Of a stretch of DNA of 64,000 nucleotides, positions 10,692-21,841 are shown in pieces. The notes under the pieces are model-generated. The model was not told where the DNA came from, made no database searches, and saw only the letters and a list, made by a program, of their open reading frames with translations. The first letter of the stretch is position 1. Every line of letters starts with the position of its first letter. A program made the translations under genes and the position numbers. The stretch covers positions 2,046,001-2,110,000 of the forward strand of contig NW_008805065.1 of assembly GCF_000004825.1 (NCBI RefSeq), in the 5' to 3' direction. Origin of the DNA: Heterostelium album PN500 (taxonomy: Eukaryota; Evosea; Eumycetozoa; Acytosteliales; Acytosteliaceae).

Positions 10692-10710
10692 CACCCTCGA
10701 ATCGAGGGTG
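10692..10710. repeat. Perfect 19-bp palindrome
   Basis: CACCCTCGA, a central A, then TCGAGGGTG: nine perfectly paired bases on each side in otherwise AT/CA-rich DNA. It is GC-rich compared with its surroundings. It could be a binding site for a dimeric factor or a small hairpin. Confidence 0.7.
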
Positions 10711-13360
10711 AAATTTCTTGTTGTGTGTGGTGGTGTCTTTTATTCAAAAGAGACTGACTGTGTGGTGTGCTGTGTGTTTCTCTTGTTGATCCTTAGGTGA
10801 GGTGTGGCAACCCATATGGTTTATGTCAGACCCACACACACAACACACACACACACGTTCTAAACACATTATTTTTTTGTTTTTTTTTTTTTTTTCTTAT
10901 TTTCTATTTTTATTTTTAAATCTCTATTTTTTAGTCTATATGGTCAACACCACCACACACCTTTAAAAATCAAGTATCTGCTTGTGTGTGTGTTGAGGGG
11001 GAACTTTTCGTATATTTTAAAGGGCGTGTCTCTTCAACAATATCTATCAAAAACAGGCTAGATCCAAGACTGTCTCTTGATCTGTCAAACTAATCAAAAA
11101 CCAATTTTTTTTTGTGTTCATAATATTTTTTTTTGCTTTTTACTTTTTTTTTTTTTTCCCATCCTTTATTTTTTTTTCGATTGTGTTTGCTTTGCATTTG
11201 CTAATTTATTAAATCTATATGGTTTTTGCTGACTTTGTCATTATAAATCACTCATTGTTTGTTTCTCTATCATTAAAATTATTAATCTTATTTTATGCTT
11301 GTTCTCGAGTTTTCCAAATATTTATTTAAATACAAATAAATTATTGTTATTAGTATAATTATTATTTTATTGTGGCCAACGGCAATTGTTGAATCTCAAA
11401 TTATCTTTGTTACTGCTAATATTCGACATCTTATTACCCATTAGTAATTCAGAGTTCTACAATCTATTTTTATTTTTGATTGTAAGTGTTGTTAATCATA
11501 TGAATAGAGAGAGACAAACAGAGATTTGAATACCTCTAAATTTATATCTTTAACCAACACTCACAAACAAGCACACATACACATTAAACATAACCTGTAC
11601 CAACACACGATGCTCACATTTGAGAGAGAGCAGCTGCTATAATAAAAATGGAAAAGAAAAATATAGAGTGTGTTTATTTTGAGTGGAGATGTGGTGAAAT
11701 CTGACACAACACAATTTTAACAATTCAATACAATACAAACATCAATAAATAATATTAATAATATTAGTATTGTTAACACACAAGAAACCAATCACAAATA
11801 TATAAATTTTTTGATCAAGTAATTGTTATTTTTATTTTTAACACACGACAAACAATCAGGAGCATCCTCATCACAATTCAAATATTCAGTTCCACTGAAT
11901 TAAATTAGACAAACAAATAAATTTGGATCTACCACTGGTTATAGCACTTACACAACTCAACACAACACCCATTTCAATTATAATACATTAAACAACACAC
12001 CTCACACACAGTGGCAACCATCTTTATTTATTATCTTAACTATTCTCACCAATCCACTGCCCAATATAAGTAATGTTGTCGAATCAATCACTTTCTGATC
12101 AACATTTAATAATAACATAACAATAGAAAAAGAAAAAGAGAAAAAGTGACTGATTATCCATCAATCAATCAGTCAAACAACCAACCATAAGCCAATATTA
12201 ATTTGATGTGACGATGATTTGATTGTTGTTGTTTTTATTGTTTTTGAAAACCAAAAATAAGAATAGCACACAAATAGTAATAATACCACCGAAATCTCAT
12301 CATATCAAAAACAACCACACACAAACCAATAATACAAATAATTTTTTTTTAATTGGTGTGGTTGTAATCTCCATTCAAAGTTTTACAGTTGAAATAATTA
12401 TTTAATATAAAACAAAAACAACAACACAATTCAATTATGATGCTGATGAGCAACATTAAACAGACACTTTTTATTTAACCCCACCACACACAATCATTCA
12501 CCCCCTCCGATTATGTGGGAATTATTTACAAATTAATTTCCATCTTAGGGGTTGATGTTTTTTTTTTGTTTGGGTTAATCATTAAAAAAAAAAAAAACTA
12601 AAAAAACCTCATTCAGCTATCTAAAATTAATTTTTGTAAATTCACCCCACACAAAATAGAGTGATAAATTAAAAAAACAAACAAAAAAAGAATTTAATTT
12701 AAAATTTAAAAAAAAAAAAAAAAAAAAACAAAATTCACACTCTGCTAATTAAATTAAAACCCCCACCTTAATATATTTATACATTGTATAATACCAAAAA
12801 GAAACAACAACACCACAACCTCTAGAGATAAAACAACAACAATTATTTATATTTTTTATTTATTTTTACATTTAATCATATTATTTTTCTAACAACAATA
12901 AAGACAGAGATTATCTCACCATTATCATCACTCACTCACCAACTCACTACACTCTCTCTCACCTATCTGTTTATCTAACCTAGAATAGATTAGAATAGAA
13001 TAGAGTGTTGTTGTGCTGTTATATTATTATATCACTACATAATTATACATTACTCTTCTTTTATAATATTAAATTAATAATAATCATCATATTTGCTTGA
13101 CCCAAATCAAACAAGCTAACCAACTAACTAACCCACCACTCTCTTTCTCTTCTCGACAACAATAAATAATTAAATATTATTTTGAAAATTAACTCTATTT
13201 GTTTCTATATATTACAGTTGTAGGTATTAGAAATATAAATTTAGTGTTGTGCACATTGGCAGTAGTAGCTAGTAGCACACAATCAAAATCACAAATCAAT
13301 CAATCAAAACAAATCAAAACAATATTTATTTATTATATATTTTTATTTATTTGGATTGAT

Positions 13361-13361
<1 letters not shown>

Positions 13362-13398
<37 letters not shown>
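13362..13398. repeat. (AAT)n microsatellite
   Basis: About twelve AAT units in a row, the commonest type of simple repeat in dictyostelid DNA. Confidence 0.9.
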
Positions 13399-13639
13399 TT
13401 AATAATATTTATTTTAATCACCATTTATTTATATCATTCGTCAAAGAAACAAACTAAACAAAGTGAATTTGTTTTTGGTTACCATTATTGTGTTGTGTGG
13501 TTAAATAGTAAATCCTATTTCCACAGTCTAAAGTACAAGCATTAACAATTTCATTGGTATTTTTATGTGTTATAGTAGTTGGTGGTAGTGGTGGGGTTGT
13601 TGCAAAAATATTAATATGTAGTTGTTGTATGACCACTAC

Positions 13640-13650
13640 CACACCCACAC
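13640..13650. promoter_or_regulatory. G-box-like CA/GT element
   Basis: CACACCCACAC, complement GTGTGGGTGTG, resembles the G-rich boxes bound by G-box binding factor (GBF) in Dictyostelium post-aggregative genes. It sits 1.75 kb before the zinc-ribbon gene. The match is to a loose consensus recalled from the literature. Confidence 0.35.
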
Positions 13651-15391
13651 TCAACACAAAACACACTCAACTCAACAACTAACCCACCCACTATCAAAGC
13701 AATTACCACCACCTACAAATAATTATTCATCAAATGGTGTTGTTGCCAATCATATCAAAACAAAAATTACACTTTTTTTTTGTTTTTGTTTTTTTGTATA
13801 TCATGAAAATCTTTTTAAATAATGTAATATGAACCTATTTATATTGCAAGCGTAGATTGGTTACTTTTCTATCTAACATTTATCGCTATTTCTATTAGTA
13901 GTGAGCAAGTTGTTTGAGTTGAAAGTGAGGAACAACTACCGCTCACTAAAACAACAATATCACAAACAACAACAATTCACACCCATTTATGTCATCAATA
14001 GAAATTCACTTACTACTCAACTACTACTGAAGTAAGAAAGAAAGATAGAGGTAATTGCGCTCTCTCTTTCTTAAGACATCTCATTTGGAAACCACCCCCC
14101 ACCTCCTCATATCAATAACATGTTGACAGTTATTATTTTAGTGGAAAAACAAAAATATTTGTTACAACAACATATAATTTAATTTTGTTGTTTGTTTGTT
14201 TTTGCAGTTGTCTGGTATTGTTTACACCCAATAGTTATCAATATGATGATGATGATTTGAATTATTGAAAAATTCCAAATTAAATTATTAAATCATTTAT
14301 TTAATTAAATTTAATTTAATTTAATTTTATTATTATTTTTATTTTTTCTTTTTTATCTACAATATTATATGTTGTGTGAAAATATATTTAACTCTCACTC
14401 ACTTCTTCTCACTCAACCCTAAACCCAACTAAACAAACCAAACAATATAATTATATTAACAACAACACACAAATTTCAATTTATTATCACAAAACCAACA
14501 ATAACAACAATCAATTGATTGGAATTCCATCCTGTTTGTTAGTCCTTCAAAGATTTTTCCCTTTCCAACAAGCTATCATCATCTTTAAATATATTCGATT
14601 GTTAACAAGGTTGTTGTTTGTCATCTGGTCACCCACAGGTCCAAACAACAAATTTAAAGTAATTACCAAACAACTTTAGTTTATACACACTCTCACCAAC
14701 AACAAGAGTGGTTCTCAAAACACTATAATCAACCAATAGCTTTGAAAAACAAACATTTAAGTTTATTTATATATTTTTTTTTGTAACGGTTTGTTGGTAG
14801 TTCCAAATGAATACCCAATCTTAAAAAAAAAACCACCACCTTAAACTCTTTAGTTTCCCACAGTAACCCATCCACCTTTCTAAATCACGTGGTGTTTGTT
14901 TAAACACTAGAACCATTTATCATATTGTGTTTTAAAACAAAATATCTGTGTTGTGTGTCATAATTTGTTAGTCCCCCAACCCGAATTTCCGTGGTACCCC
15001 TTCACCACCAAACACAATGTTTCCAATTCAACCCATATATAAAATATTTGTGACTTTTTATTTTCAATAATAATAAGCCTATTGCCAAAGTCATACATGA
15101 TATCATTTACACATAACACACCCATCCAACAATAATTACTTAATGTGTTACTACTACTACGATATTTTTTGTTTAAACACAATTGTGTTCAATCATGATC
15201 TTACTAACCACAATAATATTTTTTTTTTTTTCTTTTACTAAATATAGAATCTTGGTTTATAGATTCATTTGAATTAATTAAAACCAAAGTCGCTACATCT
15301 TCTCCAAAGAGGCTCTAAAGAAAACTAAGATTTTAATCTTATTTTTTTTAGAAATAAACTAAAGGAGCAACACTATTTATTTGTCATCGCC

Positions 15392-16852
15392 ATGCTACCA
15401 GTATCTTCAAATACCAATTCAGCTACAACCAGTTCCTCAGCAACTTCTCCTCAATCCATTCATACAGACGTTAATCTCACACTTCCACTGCCATCTATAT
15501 TTCATAATAACACCAACAGTATGAATCCACCAATTCTTTTCTCACCGTCTGCTTCGTTGACACCATCTTTTATGTTGCCATCCTCGCAATCCTCCATGTT
15601 GTCGCACAACTCGAACATCTTCCAAGATGCCTCCCAGCCGTACGGTATGGACATGCCAAACATGGTCGAGCAATTCAACATGCACAGCCATGCTGGTCAC
15701 TCTGCTCACTACTCACCAGCCATTCAATATCCCTATTTGTACCTCCAGCAATCGGCTGCTCAACAACAACAAGTCCAACATCAACATCCATCACACGCAC
15801 ATCTCGGTCAAGCCAACGTTCAACAACACCAGAGCTCACCGGCTGCTGCCACTACCACCACACCAACCAAATCTGTAAAACGTAAACACAACACCACCGA
15901 AAAGAAGGAAACAACTGCACCAAACACCATCCCTAAATGCACACGTTGCTCAGAGTCTGCTTCGTGGAGACACGACAAGAGAAGATGGTGGTGTAAAGAA
16001 TGTAAGAAGGCTTTCACACCAGGTATCTCTAAACTCCAGAACGCCTCACCAACTCCACAGACTCAGATGCCAATGGCTCAACACCAACAATGGGACCAAC
16101 CCCAACCCAACAGCTCACAGAATACACCACCATCGGTTCCACAGAATCCAAACCAAGTAACACCGGTCAGCTGCAATTGTCCAAGCTGTGGTGGTACCGC
16201 CGGTTGGAAGCATGACAAGAAGCGTTGGTTCTGTAAGGACTGTAAAAAAGCATTCACCCTACAACCAGACGGATCCATGCCAACCTCACCAACCTCACCA
16301 AAGCCAAAGAAGACCAAACAAAAAAAGAACGCCGCTGCCACCATGCCAGTATCACAACCACCAACCTCGTCGACTGTAAATAACCAGCTTCTCCAAGCTA
16401 ACACCCATTTGGCCCAGCCACAACAACTGCCACCATTCAACAACACAATGTTTTTGCCACCACTAGGTACCAACAAAGAGTTGGTAGGAATGCCTTTCAC
16501 CCAGATGCGTGTCGGTCCAGTAAACTCACCAACCTCAAACACTCCACCATCTATTCCATCGCCATCGTCAATCATGAACATGCCATCACAGGTTTCGATG
16601 AACAACAACCTCCTAGTGAATGGAAGTATGATCAACCCAAACCTTTCGCCGACTGGATCATCAAAGAAGATGGCCAAAAAGAAAGAAAAAGATATGACCG
16701 GTAATGATGGTCTCCAAGTTTTAGTAAGCGTCGACAATGGTCTGCCTGACCTGAGCAGTAGATCGATTGGTGACCTCAATGGAGTTTCAGATTATTCAAA
16801 GATGACTCAAAATAAGTATCCAGTTCAGGATCTCAGATATATTGCATCATAA
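15392..16852 (+). CDS. Putative transcription factor with two CX2CX14CX2C zinc-ribbon units
   Basis: One uninterrupted frame of 486 residues. The N-terminal 160 residues are Ser/Thr/Pro/Gln/His-rich. Two similar cysteine units follow: residues about 183-209 (CTRC...SWRHDKRRWWCKECKKAFTP) and 262-288 (CPSC...GWKHDKKRWFCKDCKKAFT). Both are C-x2-C-x14-C-x2-C with a shared W-x-HDK-x-RW-x-CK-x-CKKAF core. This is shorter than the GATA finger (x17-x18) and looks more like a zinc ribbon of the kind found in transposase N-termini. Linkers contain Lys-rich stretches (RKHNTTEKK, PKPKKTKQKKN) that could be nuclear signals. Nuclear DNA binding is inferred. The frame stays open upstream of the ATG to an AG at about 15350, so an N-terminal exon may exist. 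The long upstream region fits a developmentally regulated gene. Confidence 0.85.
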   Translation: MLPVSSNTNSATTSSSATSPQSIHTDVNLTLPLPSIFHNNTNSMNPPILFSPSASLTPSFMLPSSQSSMLSHNSNIFQDASQPYGMDMPNMVEQFNMHSHAGHSAHYSPAIQYPYLYLQQSAAQQQQVQHQHPSHAHLGQANVQQHQSSPAAATTTTPTKSVKRKHNTTEKKETTAPNTIPKCTRCSESASWRHDKRRWWCKECKKAFTPGISKLQNASPTPQTQMPMAQHQQWDQPQPNSSQNTPPSVPQNPNQVTPVSCNCPSCGGTAGWKHDKKRWFCKDCKKAFTLQPDGSMPTSPTSPKPKKTKQKKNAAATMPVSQPPTSSTVNNQLLQANTHLAQPQQLPPFNNTMFLPPLGTNKELVGMPFTQMRVGPVNSPTSNTPPSIPSPSSIMNMPSQVSMNNNLLVNGSMINPNLSPTGSSKKMAKKKEKDMTGNDGLQVLVSVDNGLPDLSSRSIGDLNGVSDYSKMTQNKYPVQDLRYIAS

Positions 16853-17356
16853 AAAATGAATAGAGGCGAGACAACCAAACAATCAAAACACCAACCAATC
16901 AACAACCACTTTTGTCAAACACAACTTTATCAAAACAACCAACAAATAACCTTGAAAAACTAAAAAAAAATATCAAACAGACACCACAAAACCAATCAAT
17001 CATATAAATCATCCGTTAGAAACAAACCAAAACAAACAAACCAACCCACCATACACCATCAACAAACTTATATATTTTGTGTTGATAAAAAAAAAACAAC
17101 TCTAAAACCATCTCCATATATTTTAGTATGTTATATAATTATATAATTATATCCTCAAAACAAAAACTCAATCATACAGATAAACCACATTAATTTATAA
17201 CAATTAAATTGATGCCTGGAATAATATAAAACCCTCCCCCTATATATCTTTGTTTCACCTATTCTTGTATAAACTCCAAAATCTAAAATAATACTATTTT
17301 TAATAAAATCCATTTAAATTTAAAATAATCTCTTTCTTTGTTTATAGCTTTTTTGA
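16853..17356. other. Intergenic between convergent genes
   Basis: AC-rich 3' flank (many CAACCAAC-like stretches) of the zinc-ribbon gene, then AT-rich DNA up to the end of cox20. No gene recognised. Confidence 0.6.
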
Positions 17357-17903
17357 TTATTGTTTAGTTTGATCTTTATTCTCTTGTGATTTTCTATTCA
17401 TTTCAGCTATTTGAGCATCCATAACCATTTTTATCTTTCTATCTTGAACTTGTTTATTATAATTACATATTGGCCTATAATATCGTTTGTGTTTATTTTG
17501 ATAGATTGTTAGTTATTGTTAAAGTTCTTATGAGTTCAAATAAACTTACCAATAGGCACCTGCTACTAATAGAAATGTTAATACACCGAAATCTGCTGCT
17601 TTCATTGGAGTTTCTAATGTGATTGATTCATTAGTTAGTAAAGATTTGATTTAGTTGCATTTCAAATGATAATGATGATATATAATAGTTACTTGAAGTA
17701 AATATATTTGTAAAAAAGGTAACACCAACACCAGAACCTATACCGTATATCAGAGAGTCTTTAAAACATGGTATTTTCGAAGGGTTGTATCTTTCCCAGA
17801 ATGTAGTTGGTTCTTTAGTATCTATAGGATAAAGATTGATATTTTCATTCTCTGTAATCGATGTATTTGCTAAACCCTTTGGTTTCTCATTTGAATTACT
17901 CAT
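17357..17903 (-). CDS. cox20: COX20, cytochrome c oxidase assembly factor
   Basis: Three minus-strand exons, 17903-17693, 17613-17550 and 17474-17357, in phase, 130 residues. Features of COX20/FAM36A: a short hydrophilic N-terminus, the IPC-FKDSLIYGIGSG start of the first membrane helix, a second helix (FGVLTFLLVAGAYW) and the conserved CNYNKQVQDRKI after it. The two-helix hairpin sits in the mitochondrial inner membrane and COX20 chaperones newly made COX2 during complex IV assembly. The human protein is 118 residues, so the size fits. Ends with a Lys/Gln-rich soluble tail. It is head to head with the rtn4ip1 gene, with 290 bp between the two start codons. Confidence 0.9.
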
Positions 17904-18193
17904 TCTTTAGATCTAATTTATTTAGAATATAACAATAAACAATAAGCAAGGTAAAAGTATTAGTTAATGATATCATTAAAACAAAAAAAACGAAACATTA
18001 ATTTTAATTTTTTTTGCATAATTTTGATTGCTAATTGCGACACACTGATTAGGTAATTGAAGCATCGATTGTTAGTTAACACACATGATTAAACTTTAAT
18101 GTATAAATGTAAATAGATATTGATATAGATATATATATATATAGAATTGTAAAATTAGAAAAATATAATATAGATTAGTTTTTTGTTTTAGAG
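17904..18193. promoter_or_regulatory. Shared promoter region of cox20 and rtn4ip1
   Basis: 290 bp of A/T-rich DNA between two divergent start codons, both of nuclear-encoded mitochondrial genes. It includes a poly-T run near 18006-18015 and an (AT)n stretch near 18128-18142. A bidirectional promoter is the simplest arrangement; no specific site is recognised. Confidence 0.5.
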
Positions 18194-19406
18194 ATGAATG
18201 TAAATACTTCATTTCATTTATTAAAAAGTTTTATAAGAGGTATGATTGATATTTATTTATATTTACAATGAAAATGATAAGATAATCATGTGATAAGAAA
18301 GTTAACATATTAGAAATTGAAAATTAATTCAAAAAAAAGCACCACATGGAAAGAATTTTCATCCAACTCTCAAGATGAGAGCAGTACATTTGAATCAATA
18401 TGGTACATCACTGTCGAATTTGGAGTTGGTCAACTCACTCAATGTTCCTCTACCAGAGAGCTCTCAGGTGTTGATCAAAGTGAATGCATCTAGCTTGAAT
18501 CCACTGGACAATGAAATGAGAAAAGGATATGCAAAGAGTATTGTCTCGATGTCACAGTCGGAGCTACCGTTGGTACTGGGTCGCGATTGTGCCGGTGAGA
18601 TCATTCAGGTGGGATCGGATGTTTGGGATTATCGAGTCGGTGACCGAGTGTGGGCAGCGAATGCACCGTTCTCCAACGGTACACACGCAGACTACGTTGT
18701 GATGAATGAAAGTGAGATAGCAAAGAAGCCGAGAAACCTGTCGGATATCGAAGCGGCATCAGTCCCATTTGCAGCATTGACTGCATGGAATGCAATTTTC
18801 TCGACTGCCAAAGTTGGAAGTGGCATGCGAATACTGGTGAATGGCGCCAGCGGTGGTGTTGGATTCTTTGCTGTCAATCTGCTGAAGAATCATTTGAATT
18901 GCGTGGTTGGAGCGACCAGTTCCAGTGGTAGTTTCGAAAAGCTAAAGAATGGCGGTGCCGATCTCCTGTTTGATTACAACGTGGACAACAGCGAGAGTCC
19001 AGAGTGGAAGGGGCAATTCGATTTGGTGCTCAACTGTGTCGATAAAGGCGAGGAAGTACAGCGTCGATGTATCAAAGCACTAAAGAGAGGTGGTCAGTAT
19101 ATATCGTTCAATTCCGATCTTGTCAGGACCAGTGACTCTGAGGGTGTTCTACTCGGACTACCCAAAGCAATGCTGGACAATAGAAAACGATCGGAGCAGA
19201 TACACGAACAACAAGGAATCAGATTCGATACATCGTTGTTTGTACCATCGAGCAAAGCACTCTCTTCCATCACCAGACTATTCGAATCTAAACAGCTAGT
19301 GACCAACATTGGCAAAGTATTCTCACTTACCGATATCAAAGATGCATACCAATATTTTGAAGATGGAAAATCAAATGGAAAGATAGTGTTTGACCATTCC
19401 AAATAA
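18194..19406 (+). CDS. rtn4ip1: RTN4IP1-like mitochondrial NAD(P)H oxidoreductase
   Basis: Two exons, 18194-18239 and 18340-19406, in phase, 370 residues. The first exon supplies a basic, Ser/Phe-rich presequence (MNVNTSFHLLKSFIR-APHGK) that a start at the internal Met (18375) would lack; a mitochondrial targeting signal is likely. The body is a medium-chain dehydrogenase/quinone oxidoreductase: GroES-like part with SLNPLDNEMRKGY and LGRDCAGEI, then the Rossmann glycine motif NGASGGVGFFAV and a C-terminal DGKSNGKIVFD. It best fits reticulon-4-interacting protein 1 (OPA10), an NADPH oxidoreductase of the mitochondrial matrix linked to coenzyme Q synthesis and complex I assembly. No zinc-binding cysteine cluster is seen, as expected for that subgroup. 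Confidence 0.88.
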
Positions 19407-19776
19407 TAATAATAATAATAATAAATTTGAATAAATTTGTAATCATATCACTAAATTTCTTCTTTTATTAAACATTTTTCATTAAATTTAATAACATTAA
19501 ATTTAGTTGATAGATTGATCTATTTTTAGTTTTAAAAGTGAAAAAAAAAAAATAATTCTATACCTTTATAAATATTACATCCACTATCCTTTTTAGCCAA
19601 TCTATGATTACATGTGATTGTTTATATGTTTGTTTTACTTTTTAGTTGAGCAATAGAACTAATTCTGTTATTGAACTCTCACCGGTCGTACTATTCCAAC
19701 TCTAATCAATAAAAGAATTTGAATCATCTCACCTTTAAGTCTTTGTTTATTATCATCATGGAATCATTGTGATCAA
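19407..19776. other. Intergenic between convergent genes
   Basis: Starts with a short (AAT)n run after the rtn4ip1 stop, then AT-rich DNA. On the minus strand a low-stop frame (PPIVIDHNDSMMIINKD...) continues past the end of the next ORF and might be part of that gene if its frame shifts near 19800. Confidence 0.45.
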
Positions 19777-20163
19777 TCACAATTGGAGGTGAGAATGGAG
19801 AGTGATTGTATTGAGATGAGAGATAGAATTGGAGGGATGGTTTGGATGAGGAATATATACATTGTCTTTATTGGATTGTTGTTTGTTCTCGGGTTGACCA
19901 GGTACGATAGAGGAAGAGATCGGAATCTTGGATGCGATCAGGGTTGCTTGGAATACATCTGACGGGAGTGGGTCTGGACGTGTGGTGGTAGGAACGATAT
20001 CAGGAAACAAAGTGGAAGCTGATGGGATTGAATCATTATCATTATTACTTTCGAGATCATTCATTGTAAGATCATTTGTTGTGGTTGTTGTATCAGTAGG
20101 TGCTGCTGTACTACTGGTTGTTGTGGTTGTTGTTGTTGTTGATTGATCGATTGGATCTGACAT
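19777..20163 (-). CDS. Low-complexity Thr/Ser/Asp/Asn-rich protein, unknown
   Basis: A 128-residue frame: MSDPIDQ, a poly-Thr tract, a Thr/Ala stretch, NDND-rich acidic sequence, then a more normal segment (SDVFQATLIASKIPISSS, PGQPENKQQSN). No domain recognised. Near the stop, another frame carries PFSPPIVIDHNDSMMIINKDLKG followed by GTGAGA, so the gene may be longer, with a frameshift at the C-terminal end and an intron; I could not settle this. The ATG is followed by a normal-looking N-terminus and preceded by A/T-rich DNA. Probably an expressed protein, function unknown. Confidence 0.5.
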   Translation of the reverse strand: MSDPIDQSTTTTTTTTSSTAAPTDTTTTTNDLTMNDLESNNDNDSIPSASTLFPDIVPTTTRPDPLPSDVFQATLIASKIPISSSIVPGQPENKQQSNKDNVYIPHPNHPSNSISHLNTITLHSHLQL

Positions 20164-20634
20164 TTCTTATTCAAATAAAAATTAATAATAATATAAAATA
20201 ATGTTTTTAATAATATCTTTATATAATTTAAATTTAATTCTAATTTTATCTTTTGTTTCTTTTTTTTATCTTTTCTAATCGTAATCGATTTTATGAATTG
20301 GATCATACTCAATGAATCTTTAACGTCGCGTTAAACTCAATATATTCATTATTGAGAAGCTTGACGGCTGAGTGTTGAATACTTAATTCAGAAACAACAG
20401 ATTCTAATTTAATTATTATTTCGATCTGTTGTTTTGAACTATTACTTATTTAGTTGATTTAATTAATTTAATTAATTATAATTGACTATTAACATATGTT
20501 GGCTGGTGTATATTATTGATGTTGATTGATGGGTGCCGGTATTGCCTTGGTGGCTACCTTATTGTCCTTAGACGGACAACAATTGTTGTTGGAGACTACT
20601 GAATCAAAGTGCTCTGCGAGAGTTGGATGCTTCA
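20164..20634. other. Intergenic with small inverted repeats
   Basis: Between two minus-strand genes. It contains a short inverted pair (AACAACAGAT near 20395 and ATCTGTTGTT near 20425) and a TCCTTAGACGGACAA stretch with partial symmetry near 20567. No gene recognised. Confidence 0.5.
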
Positions 20635-21610
20635 TCAAGGGAGATTTTCGTTGGCAATTTGTTGGCTGGAATGCAGGTCTACAGCGTAGAATGGAGGAAT
20701 AATGACACCTGGTGGCAAAGGTGGTGCTCCATTGAACAGTTCAACAGTTGGTATCTGGAGTTGATAAAGTGGAAGACCAAGTGCATTACAAGGATTTTGA
20801 AGGTTGAGTGGATTGGCTGGATTGGCTACAGGTGGAGGAGGCCCAACTGGAGGCATGACACCTTCATAGCCTTGAGGAGCAGCATATCCAGGTGGAGATA
20901 TGGGAGGCAAGTGTCTTTGGATTGTATTGGTGACATCCAAATGTGTCGTTCCACAAGAGATGATCCTGACAGGATTTGCTGCTGCACCATTCTGATAGTA
21001 CAAAACAAGCATCGCAAAGTCTCCATTGTTTCTGGGATAGATCTTGACACCAATAACGATCCTGATTGTGCTTGGTATTGCAGCCACCGCAGGGACACCA
21101 GGAGCAGGAAGCACAGCAGCAACACGATCCATGAAATAGTCGAGGCACTTTTGATGTAACACTGGAAGTGATTGAGACTTGGCTGTTTCGATGACCAATG
21201 TTGGGTAAGGTTTTCCATGTCCATCTGTCGAATGATTGTTGGGGACATTGGGTCGAAGAGGTCGCAAAGATTGGTCTGGCTCAGCATTTGCATGTCCTGG
21301 TTGGATCAATGTCGCACCTCCTACGGTGTGCAACAAATGTTGGTTTGGGAATGTTTGAAACTGTAAAGTATTATGATTGATGGGTCCAAGTTCAACTCCT
21401 CCATCGGGAACATATCCTACCTGGATATAGATGAGGATGTTAGTAATATATTTCCTGTAATACAATTGAAGTCATACTTGTCGCAAAAAAATCTATTTTA
21501 TTGGACCAACCTCTGATCCTTTTGACTACCTCAAGCACTTCCTGTTGAGACTGATTTGTTGGTGAGAGCGCAAGAGAGTCGATATATTGTTCAGACACAT
21601 TATGATACAT
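20635..21610 (-). CDS. Unknown protein with a possible PD-(D/E)XK-like core
   Basis: Two minus-strand exons, 21610-21478 and 21416-20635, with a 61-bp intron whose acceptor GTAG keeps phase; product 304 residues. The N-terminus is hydrophilic (MYHNVSEQYIDSLALSPTNQ), then IDFFATRYVPDGGVE. The middle has PTLVIETAKSQSLPVLHQKCLDYF and, about 50 residues later, RIVIGVKIYPRNNGDFAMLVLYY. An E-x-x-x-S-Q-S followed by a strand with I-G-V-K-I recalls restriction-endonuclease-fold proteins common in fungi and oomycetes, but this is a fold guess from memory. The C-terminal 90 residues are Pro/Asn/Gly-rich. Base composition is higher in G+C than neighbouring genes, with many CCA/CAA codons; an accessory or horizontally spread family is possible. 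Confidence 0.65.
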
Positions 21611-21841
21611 TTAATAAATAATGTTCCTTATAGAAGTAAAAAACAAATAAATAAATAATAGAAAAGACAATAATATTATTAAAAAAGATATTATAATTTT
21701 TATTTAAATTTTATTCTTTTAACAATTTGTTTTTTTAAAAGACACAACATTTTTATTTAAAAAACAAATCTTTTTTCAGTTACCATTTTTAATGAATTTC
21801 AATTCAACAACCGATTTGTTAGTTAAATCGATATATAAATA

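Larger units (their letters stand above)
9563..15391. promoter_or_regulatory. Very long gene-free region upstream of the zinc-ribbon gene
   Basis: About 5.8 kb without a believable gene on either strand; the few ORFs over 60 codons are translations of CA, AT or T repeats. Composition is uneven: CA/GT-rich blocks (near 10500-10860, 11560-12010, 13620-13690) alternate with poly-T and poly-A tracts. It contains a perfect 19-bp palindrome at 10692-10710, a G-box-like CACACCCACAC at 13640-13650 and an (AAT)n run at 13362-13398. Dictyostelid intergenic regions are normally below 1-2 kb, so a large developmental control region or an unrecognised non-coding transcript is likely. Just before the downstream ATG, a T8-AG at about 15350 could be the acceptor of a 5' intron. 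Confidence 0.55.

Noticed and set aside
10367-13822. Several 60-74 codon ORFs in the gene desert
   Set aside because: They translate CA, AAT and poly-T repeats, have no domains and no splice partners.
16078-16779. 233-codon minus-strand ORF
   Set aside because: Antisense shadow of the zinc-ribbon gene.
15392-16852. Classical GATA transcription factor
   Set aside because: The spacing between the cysteine pairs is 14, not 17-18, and the conserved LCNACGL core is absent.
20623-21159. 178-codon plus-strand ORF
   Set aside because: Antisense shadow of the spliced minus-strand gene, Trp/Arg-rich and without family features.
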